Below are positions 23,301-28,343 of a DNA stretch of 28,343 nucleotides, one piece after another. The notes under the pieces were generated by a model. That model was not told the DNA's origin and made no database searches. It saw only the letters and a list, made by a program, of their open reading frames with translations. This stretch comes from DASTCC01 sp035711465. GTDB taxonomy: Bacteria; Acidobacteriota; Vicinamibacteria; Vicinamibacterales; SCN-69-37. Numbering within the stretch: position 1 is the stretch's first letter; every line of letters starts with the position of its first letter. Position numbers and translations under genes: made by a program. Location: assembly GCA_035711465.1 (NCBI GenBank), contig DASTCC010000384.1, positions 1 to 28,343 on the forward strand, given 5' to 3'.

Positions 23301-23858
23301 GCGATAGCGCCGCACGACGTGCGCGTCGCCGGCGTCCTCGCCCGGCACGACGACCGAGAAGTACTCGGGCGACAGACCCTGTTCGTGCTCCAGCAATTGC
23401 GAATAGAGACCCAATTGCAGGATCGTGCCGCCTCGCGTCTCGCGCGCGAGCTTGGTGTCGGCAATCTCGTACGACCACGATCCGAACCGCGGACTGGGCC
23501 GTTCGACTCGACGCAGGATGTCCGGGCGGCCGTACCAACGGCCTTCGGCCAGCGCCGCCTGGACGATCACCTCGCGGCCCTGCCGCATCGCCTGCCGCGT
23601 CCGCGCCACGGCCTCGGCTTGATCGCGAACGTCGGCAAGGGAGACGATGGACGGCGTGGACCGCTCGAGGTGGCCGACATACCGCCGCTCGTGCTCGAGA
23701 CCGAGCTCGAACAGGGCCTCGAGCAGCGGGTCCTTCCACTCCGGCCGCGTGCGCTCGCCGTGCGCTTCGGCCATCTCGAGCGCCGTCCGGTGACGACACG
23801 ACAGGAAGTACGCCAGATCCGTCGGCGACACGAACAGGCCGTCGGCGTCGAGTTTCAT
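20325..23858 (-). CDS. Fe-S RecB-like nuclease / DEDD exonuclease / SF1 helicase fusion (TM0106-type)
   Basis: A 1177-residue cytosolic DNA/RNA-processing protein with three modules. Module 1 (about 1-240) is a PD-(D/E)XK nuclease of the TM0106 RecB-like family: GRPD, then ADTK, then QLGLYSQLL. It has C21 and a distant CX2CX5C (near residues 223-232), the 4Fe-4S arrangement of Cas4, AddB and Dna2. Module 2 (about 335-520) is a ribonuclease-H-like DEDD exonuclease of YprB type: DVFLDLEGDP, then YHYAPYEPSAF, then YNRDDCLSTLRLRDWL. Module 3 (about 760-1150) is an SF1 helicase of the Dna2/UPF1 type: GPPGSGKT near 775-782, FVDEAGQMS, GDPQQLDQP, TWRLAP, GTVDKFQGQE and NVATSRA. ATG 23858 is chosen because homology starts there; upstream codons belong to the divergent HAD gene. 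Likely roles are end resection, repair or defence; none is established. Confidence 0.9.
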   Translation of the reverse strand: MKLDADGLFVSPTDLAYFLSCRHRTALEMAEAHGERTRPEWKDPLLEALFELGLEHERRYVGHLERSTPSIVSLADVRDQAEAVARTRQAMRQGREVIVQAALAEGRWYGRPDILRRVERPSPRFGSWSYEIADTKLARETRGGTILQLGLYSQLLEHEQGLSPEYFSVVVPGEDAGDAHVVRRYRVAEYAAYFRLIKARFEATVGRSHEALFDEHYPDPVDHCEICAWAPQCRDRRRADDHLSLVAGISRLQRRMLAPVGIVTVEALAALGDPIPFTPARGSIDTYERVRDQAALQVRTRREGRVAFELLPIATTSILDPVSGSAPEPAGLARLPAPSPGDVFLDLEGDPLAGNAGREYLFGLATVDPDRSVRYQAFWADDAAAERRAFEQVVDVIAARLQSDPGAHVYHYAPYEPSAFKRLMGRYSTREREIDQLLRGRRFVDLYAVIRQGLRVGVERYSIKNLEPLYAFARAVNLRDASRALRTMEQALELDRPSLATAAVRRTVEAYNRDDCLSTLRLRDWLEERRADLVALGHAIPRPVNPSGDAAEHLDDRARAVEAVRGQLLAGVDENLPAASARDAAHFRLAYLLDYHRREDKAFWWEYFRLRELPEDELFDEPSALAGLEFVGELGTVAKSFLHRYRYPPQEMELRPGMKLKTQDGRDFGEVLALDRDDRIVDLKVGPTRRPQRPTALINREFVNAKVIEQALLDLGERVVAAGGVDRLEPCAAQSLLLRLPPRGAAREPGERVPAFAERGATMFDRTVLPMQGPPGSGKTYTGARMICALVAAGRKVGVAGPSHKVIRKLLDDAAAAACERGIDIAIGHKDKADDASVDPIEHQGGASLVSFTENDAALAAIESGRIQVLGGTAWLWARPEFANAVDVLFVDEAGQMSLANTLAIAGAANSVVLLGDPQQLDQPTQGSHPEGVGVSALQHVLGEAPTMPADRGLFLPLTWRLAPAICAFTSELFYDGQLQSKPGLERQALAGTPGFDGAGLWLATVPHDGNTNASDEEVAAVVDLTRSLLSPGSRWLSEEGSAALTENDILIVAPFNAQVSRIKDALGPRFRVGTVDKFQGQEAPVVIYSMTTSRPEDAPRGLGFLFSRNRLNVATSRARCAVILVASPWLFEADCVTPRQMRLANALCRFREMAKAVPAPDRTRPIAEPEPQRLFD

Positions 23859-23927
23859 CGTTCGTGAATCACCATATATCAACGCCGAGACAGGCCGGGT
23901 CACACCCCGATCGCGTATCGTTGACAC
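23859..23927. promoter_or_regulatory. Divergent promoter region, nuclease-helicase / HAD phosphatase
   Basis: A short AT-richer gap (ACCATATATC around 23871-23880). On the plus strand TATCGT (23916-23921) lies 6 bases before the GTG of the HAD gene, fitting a leaderless start. On the minus strand TATGGT, read from 23876 to 23871, lies 12 bases before the nuclease ATG. No ribosome-binding site is visible for either gene. Confidence 0.4.
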
Positions 23928-24605
23928 GTGATCGAGACGTTGCTCCTGGACGCCGGCGGCGTCCTCGTCTTCCCCAACTGGGATCGCGTCAGCGATATCT
24001 TCAAGGCGCACGGCGTGGACGTGTCCGCCGACGCCCTGCGCGCGGCCGAGCCGCACGCGAAGTTCACGGTCGACACGACTTACGGCGCGGCGGCCAAGGA
24101 CGCCGACCGCGGCAGTCGCTACTTCCATCTGACCTTCGATGCCGCCGGGGTGCCGGACGGCGGCGTGCGCGAGCCGGTGATCGCCGATCTCAAGGCGTAT
24201 CACCACACTCACAATCTCTGGGAGCACGTGCCGGCCGACGTGATGCCGGCGCTCGAGCGCCTGCGCGCAGCGGGCGTAACGCTCGCGGTCGCGTCCAACG
24301 CGAACGGCGTGCTGCACCAGATGTTCGAACGCGTGGGCCTCGCGCCCTACTTTCAAGCCATCTGCGACTCGTTCGTCGAGGGCGTCGAAAAACCCGATCC
24401 GCGCTTCTTCCACATTGTCCTCGAGCGCGCCGGCGGCCGACCCGAGACCGCGATGCACGTCGGCGATCTGTTCAACGTGGACGTCGTCGGCGCGCGAAGC
24501 GCCGGCATTACCCCGATGCTCCTCGATCCGCACGGGCTCTATGAGGATTTCGACACGCCGAGGATTGGTTCATTGCAGGAACTGGTGGCCGTCGTGACGG
24601 CGTGA
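23928..24605 (+). CDS. HAD-superfamily hydrolase
   Basis: A 225-residue HAD phosphatase of the subfamily I type with a helical cap between motifs I and II. Motif I is LLLDAGGVL with nucleophile D8; the usual second Asp two residues later is Gly10. Motif II is VASNAN (Ser), motif III the Lys in VEKPDP, and motif IV HVGDLFNVDVVGA with the GDxxxxD acid pair. The cap covers about residues 18-100. The missing general acid/base Asp suggests slower phosphatase activity or a different reaction, as in some HAD members. The substrate is unknown. The start is GTG 23928, 6 bases after a TATCGT box. It is divergent from the nuclease-helicase gene and 85 bases upstream of the secreted repeat-domain genes. 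Confidence 0.87.
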   Translation: MIETLLLDAGGVLVFPNWDRVSDIFKAHGVDVSADALRAAEPHAKFTVDTTYGAAAKDADRGSRYFHLTFDAAGVPDGGVREPVIADLKAYHHTHNLWEHVPADVMPALERLRAAGVTLAVASNANGVLHQMFERVGLAPYFQAICDSFVEGVEKPDPRFFHIVLERAGGRPETAMHVGDLFNVDVVGARSAGITPMLLDPHGLYEDFDTPRIGSLQELVAVVTA

Positions 24606-24690
24606 TCCGCGGTGCCGGATCCGGCGATTGTGTGCCGGCGCCGGGCAACATCAGGGCGCAACCGGTGTCTTATTGACTGGAGCGCAGCGC

Positions 24691-26676
24691 ATGATTCGAA
24701 AGGCGGCTTGGGGCGGCGTCCTGACGCTGACGCTGGCCTGCCCGCTTGCCTTGCCGTTGGCCGGTGGATCGGGCCAGCTTCCCGGCCGCACCGGCGTCCC
24801 GTCCACTGGATTGCAGGCCGGCCGTGCGCCGGCGCCCTCCGGCGCGATCTCCGGGCTCGTCGTCGACGCCGACACCGGCGCGCCGCTCGCCGGCGCCGAC
24901 GTCACGCTCACGACTGACGACCGTCGCGTCACAATCGGCTCCGGTCCCACGTCGCAGCTGACCGACAGCCGCGGACGCTTCGCGTTCATCAACCTCGGCC
25001 CTTCGAGCACGTATCGGCTGACCGCGACGCGGCCCGGGTACCTCGACAGCGGCGCGCTTCGCGATCCGCGTACGCAGGCGATCCCGCTGAGCGAAGGCGA
25101 ATGGATCGCGGACGTGCGCGTCGCGCTGCTGCGCGCCGGATCGATCAGCGGCGTGGTCGTCGACGAGCGCGGCGATCCCGTCGCCGGCGCGCGGGTCCGC
25201 GCGCTCGCGCTCATCGCCGTCGCCGGCCGCGAGCGGCTCGCGGCCGGGGCGACGACCGTCACTGACGATCGCGGCGCGTATCGCCTCGGCAATCTCCGCC
25301 CCGGCCGCTACGTGATCCTGGTGCCGGCGACGCAAGCTACGGTGCCGGCGTCGACAACGGCGGCACGAGTCGCGGGCGGGTCGGAGCGCGGCTCGGCGGC
25401 CGTCGAGCAGGCGCTCGCCCTCGACGCGCGCGCGCGGCTGGTGCTCGGCGCGCTCGTGCCGCCGCCGCCGCGCGACGGCCGGCTGATGGGCTACCCGATG
25501 ACGTTTCATTCCGGCGCGTCGCGGATCGATCAGACGACGCCGATCGATCTCGCCGGCGGCGAAGAGCGCCGCGGCGTCGACGTCCGCATCCAGCCCGTGA
25601 CCACCGCGTCGATCACCGGCCAGCTCGTCAGTCCGCCCAACATGCGGCTCGTCGCACTGATTCGTCTCGTAGCCGTCGGTCTCGAGGACCTCGGCTTCGG
25701 ATCCGAAGTGGCGACGACACTGCCCGACGCCAGCGGCGAGTTCGTATTCCTGAACGTGCCCTCGGGCTCGTACGTTGTCGACGTCACACCAAGCGCGAGC
25801 GAATACGGCACGGTCCCCCGCAACCTCGGGGACTTCCCGCGAATCCCTGGAACGAATGGCGGCGGGATGTCGATCACCGATCTGCCGGTTGGACCGCCCG
25901 GCACCACCCACACGACGTTCACCAACGGCGCCAGCATCAGCGGTTTCTCCGCGCGAGTGCCGGTCGTGGTCGACGGCGCGGATGTGACCGGCGTACGCCT
26001 TGACCTGAAGGCGACCGGATCGATTTCCGGGCGCTCCGTCGTCGAGAACGATCCGGGCGGCGTGCAGACTACGCCAGTTCGCGTGCTGATGGCCGAGCCC
26101 GCGGGCGGCGAACCGGCGCTCGGCCGGTCTCGCAGCGGAAGCGAACCGGGCGACCCGCAGGACGTGTTCTATCTCACCGCGCTTCTGCCGGGCGAGTACC
26201 TCATCCGCAAGTCAGAACAGCCCGGCTGGTTGATCAAGTCCATCGTCTACGACGGCCGCGACTACACGGACCGGCCGTTCGACATCGCCAGCACGACCGA
26301 CTACGAGCACGTCACCGTCACGTTCACCAACAAGGTCGCGAAGCTCTCCGGCGCGGTCAGAGTCGAGCCTGGCAGCGCTGCGGATCCAGCCACGGTCATC
26401 GTCTTCCCCGCCGACGCCGCGCAGTGGACCAACTACGGGCTGCGCCCGGTTCGGATCCAGTCTCAACTGGTGTCGCCGCGGAACACGTTCATGTTCGATG
26501 CGCTTCCGGCGGGCGACTATCTCGTCGTCGCCGTTCGCTCGAACGACGCGGCGCTCTGGAGCCGGCAGGGGTTCTTCGCGAAGGTGCGCGGCGCCGCGAC
26601 GCCGGTGTCGCTCGCCTGGGGTGACACGCGATCGGTGTCGCTCAACGTCGTCGACCTGCGTCAGGGTGGGAAATGA
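24691..26676 (+). CDS. Secreted carboxypeptidase-regulatory-like (beta-sandwich) protein
   Basis: A 661-residue exported protein. The signal peptide is at about residues 1-30 (MIRKAAWGGVLTLTLACPLA); the Cys in LAC could make it a lipoprotein, though the lipobox is weak. Several Ig-like CarboxypepD_reg/Big-type modules follow. The clearest are GAISGLVVDADTGAPLAGADVTL...DSRGRFAFINL (about 50-115) and GSISGVVVDERGDPVAGARV...DDRGAYRLGNLRPGRYVIL (about 150-212). Others near 300, 430 and 560 have the form SITGQLV, SISGRSV and LSGAVRV. No enzyme motif is seen, so a structural, adhesive or transport-associated role is likely. GGAG lies 8 bases before ATG 24691. The stop overlaps the start of a paralogous gene (ATGA), so the two are translated as a pair. 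Confidence 0.85.
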   Translation: MIRKAAWGGVLTLTLACPLALPLAGGSGQLPGRTGVPSTGLQAGRAPAPSGAISGLVVDADTGAPLAGADVTLTTDDRRVTIGSGPTSQLTDSRGRFAFINLGPSSTYRLTATRPGYLDSGALRDPRTQAIPLSEGEWIADVRVALLRAGSISGVVVDERGDPVAGARVRALALIAVAGRERLAAGATTVTDDRGAYRLGNLRPGRYVILVPATQATVPASTTAARVAGGSERGSAAVEQALALDARARLVLGALVPPPPRDGRLMGYPMTFHSGASRIDQTTPIDLAGGEERRGVDVRIQPVTTASITGQLVSPPNMRLVALIRLVAVGLEDLGFGSEVATTLPDASGEFVFLNVPSGSYVVDVTPSASEYGTVPRNLGDFPRIPGTNGGGMSITDLPVGPPGTTHTTFTNGASISGFSARVPVVVDGADVTGVRLDLKATGSISGRSVVENDPGGVQTTPVRVLMAEPAGGEPALGRSRSGSEPGDPQDVFYLTALLPGEYLIRKSEQPGWLIKSIVYDGRDYTDRPFDIASTTDYEHVTVTFTNKVAKLSGAVRVEPGSAADPATVIVFPADAAQWTNYGLRPVRIQSQLVSPRNTFMFDALPAGDYLVVAVRSNDAALWSRQGFFAKVRGAATPVSLAWGDTRSVSLNVVDLRQGGK

Positions 26677-28343
26677 CGCGATTCGCGGCCGTCGCCATCG
26701 CGTACGGGTTGACGGCATTCACGATGCAGGTGCGCGACGACGGCGTCCAGACCGGCACCGCGCGCATCAGCGGCGTAGTGCTCGCCGCCGACGCCGCCAG
26801 CCAGCCGATCCGCCGGGCGCTCGTGACGATCTCGGGCGACGGCTTGCGGCAGTCGCGGACGGCGATCACGGACGATGACGGACGGTTCGTGCTCGACCGG
26901 CTGCCGTCGGCACGCGTCACGCTCACCGTCAGCAAGGCGGCGTACCTCACGACCAGCTTCGGCGCGCGGCGTCCCGGGCGCCCGGGCACGACGATTCAAA
27001 TCAACGACGGCGAAAGCCGCGACATCACGATGCGGCTGACGCGCGGCGCCGTGATCGCCGGAACGATCAGGGACGAGCGCGGCCTGCCGCTGGCCGGCGT
27101 GCAGGTGATCGCGTCGCGGATCGGCGCCGTCACCACGCCCGCCCCATTCGGCGACGAGGGTTGGCTGACCACCGACGACCGCGGTGCGTATCGGGCCTTC
27201 GGCCTCGAGCCCGGCGAGTACCTCGTGCTCGCGGTGATGCGCCGTCTATCGCTCGGCTCTAGCACCTCCTGGCGATCGGATGCGGAGATGGACGCGGTGC
27301 TCGCGGCGCTGCAGCGTCGCAGCGCGGCCCCGGCGGCGCCGATCGGTTCAACGGCGCCGCCGTCGTCCCCGGCGCCGGAGACGATCGGATTCCCCGTCAC
27401 CTACTACCCCGGCACCGCGGTGATCGGTAACGCGACGAAGATCACGGTCGGCGCCGCCGAGGAGCACAACGGGATCGACTTCGCGATCGCGCCGGTGCGG
27501 CTGACGACGATCAGCGGCACCGTCGCCGCCGCGGATGGCGGGTCGCTGGGCGACGTCCAGCTCTCGGTTTACTACGACCAGCCGAACGTCGCGTCGATGT
27601 CCGGCGCGCGGCCGGTCTTGAGTCAACGGCCGTCGGCCGATGGCACGTTCCGCTACACCCAGGTGCCGCCCGGCCGCTACACGATCATGGCGCGCGCGCG
27701 AGCCACGCAAACCGCGCAGTCTCCCGGCGTTGTGAGCGTTGGCGGCCGGGGCGGCGCGTTGCCGCCGGCCGCCGGTGACGCGACGACGCGCTACGCCAGC
27801 GTCGACGTCGACGTCGACGGCCAGCCGGTGAGCGGCGTGACGCTGACGCTGAGGCCCGGCGTCAACCTCGGTGGACGCGTGGTCTTCGACGGCGCGGCGC
27901 CGGCGGCAGCCGATGACGTCGCACGCGTCACGGTCACGATCGTCAGCCCTGCTGCTGGCGGCAGCTCGGTGATGAACAACACGGCGGTGGGACGGCCCTT
28001 TCTCAACGTCGCGCCGGCGCGAGTCGGCGGCGACGGCACCTTCGCCATCCAGGGCATTGCGCCGTTCGACTACCGGCTGCGCGTGACGCTCCCCCCACCG
28101 CTGCGCGACAAGTGGTTCCTGCGTTCGGCCACGGCGGGCGGCCGCGACATCACCGACGCGCCGATCGAGATTCGCGATCGGCCGATCGACGACGTCGTGA
28201 TCACGTTCAGCGATCGCCCGACCGGCGTGCGCGGCACGCTCACCGCCGGCGACGGCTCGCCGGCGAGCAACTACTTCGTCGTCGTGCTGCCTCGCGATCG
28301 CGCGCTGTGGCGGCCGGACACGCGGCGCATTCAGTCGACGAGG
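26673..28343 (+). CDS. Second secreted carboxypeptidase-regulatory-like protein, C-terminus cut by window end
   Basis: 557 residues are present with no stop before the window end. A short hydrophobic N-terminus (MTRFAAVAIAYGLTAFTMQV) fits a signal peptide. Beta-sandwich modules follow: ARISGVVLAADAASQPIRRA...DDDGRFVLDRL (about 32-90) and AVIAGTIRDERGLPLAGVQV...DDRGAYRAFGLEPGEYLVL (about 125-195). Later modules include TISGTVAA, LGGRVVF and GVRGTLTA. The last visible stretch (SNYFVVVLPRDRALWRPDTR) aligns with VIVFPADAAQWTNYGLRPVR in the preceding protein, so about 80-100 residues are probably missing. The ATG overlaps the previous TGA by the ATGA arrangement. The two genes are paralogues, apparently a tandem duplication that has diverged. 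Function is unknown. Confidence 0.85.
   Translation, partial: MTRFAAVAIAYGLTAFTMQVRDDGVQTGTARISGVVLAADAASQPIRRALVTISGDGLRQSRTAITDDDGRFVLDRLPSARVTLTVSKAAYLTTSFGARRPGRPGTTIQINDGESRDITMRLTRGAVIAGTIRDERGLPLAGVQVIASRIGAVTTPAPFGDEGWLTTDDRGAYRAFGLEPGEYLVLAVMRRLSLGSSTSWRSDAEMDAVLAALQRRSAAPAAPIGSTAPPSSPAPETIGFPVTYYPGTAVIGNATKITVGAAEEHNGIDFAIAPVRLTTISGTVAAADGGSLGDVQLSVYYDQPNVASMSGARPVLSQRPSADGTFRYTQVPPGRYTIMARARATQTAQSPGVVSVGGRGGALPPAAGDATTRYASVDVDVDGQPVSGVTLTLRPGVNLGGRVVFDGAAPAAADDVARVTVTIVSPAAGGSSVMNNTAVGRPFLNVAPARVGGDGTFAIQGIAPFDYRLRVTLPPPLRDKWFLRSATAGGRDITDAPIEIRDRPIDDVVITFSDRPTGVRGTLTAGDGSPASNYFVVVLPRDRALWRPDTRRIQSTR

Noticed and set aside
20325..23858. Cas4 or AddB gene as such
   Set aside because: The Fe-S nuclease motifs match, but the DEDD exonuclease and Dna2/UPF1-type helicase on the same chain fit the TM0106-like fusion family. 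No cas1/cas2 or addA is present.
23859..24533. 225-residue N-terminal extension of the nuclease-helicase protein
   Set aside because: That stretch is antisense to the HAD gene and has no recognisable domain. RecB-like homology begins at the ATG at 23858.

Overview
The window is high-GC DNA, almost fully coding on both strands, and very probably comes from an Acidobacteriota chromosome. Vicinamibacteria-like relatives are my best guess from memory of similar gene sets. Three things point there: an acidobacterial duplicated orphan permease (ADOP) with no ATPase gene beside it, tandem secreted proteins with carboxypeptidase-regulatory-like domains, and a Tes/COG1964-type radical SAM enzyme of the kind implicated in membrane-spanning lipids. 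I see no tRNA, rRNA, CRISPR array, transposase or phage gene. No gene-free stretch exceeds about 280 bases.

Layout. Bases 1-5888 form a peptidase block: a partial M16 zinc protease (minus), then peptidase T, an exported M24 Xaa-Pro aminopeptidase-like protein and an exported S9 prolyl oligopeptidase-type enzyme (plus). Together these fit stepwise breakdown of peptides, including proline-containing ones. Bases 5900-7466 (minus) hold a Tat-exported intradiol dioxygenase-like protein and a lipoprotein. Bases 7534-11174 hold a small winged-helix-like protein (plus), an RluA-type pseudouridine synthase and the ADOP permease (both minus). Bases 11260-14352 (plus) form a tight operon: a divergent Lgt-like membrane protein, a two-helix membrane protein, a multi-cysteine Tes-like radical SAM enzyme and a Crp/Fnr regulator. 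A receiver-like domain without its phospho-acceptor follows. Bases 14957-16873 (minus) carry a MESH1-like HD hydrolase and an APC permease. Bases 16967-19149 (plus) carry an acyl-CoA synthetase and a heptad coiled-coil protein. Bases 19161-23858 (minus) carry an SGNH hydrolase and an 1177-residue fusion of an Fe-S RecB-like nuclease, a DEDD exonuclease and an SF1 helicase. Bases 23928-28343 (plus) carry a HAD phosphatase and two paralogous secreted carboxypeptidase-regulatory-like proteins, the last running off the end.

The most unusual structure is in the gaps between genes. Four gaps hold large hairpins in which each arm is itself a tandem array of short units: heptad-like GCTTGGG units at 673-763 and 2042-2178, a 10-bp GTNAC-phased unit at 8526-8763, and GCGGGCT-like units at 18541-18654. 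A one-arm remnant lies at 16905-16929. The units differ from site to site but the architecture is the same, and three of the four hairpins begin at or within a few bases of a stop codon. A second recurring pattern is a -10-like hexamer 6-10 bases before the start codon with no Shine-Dalgarno sequence, which suggests leaderless transcripts for about seven genes.
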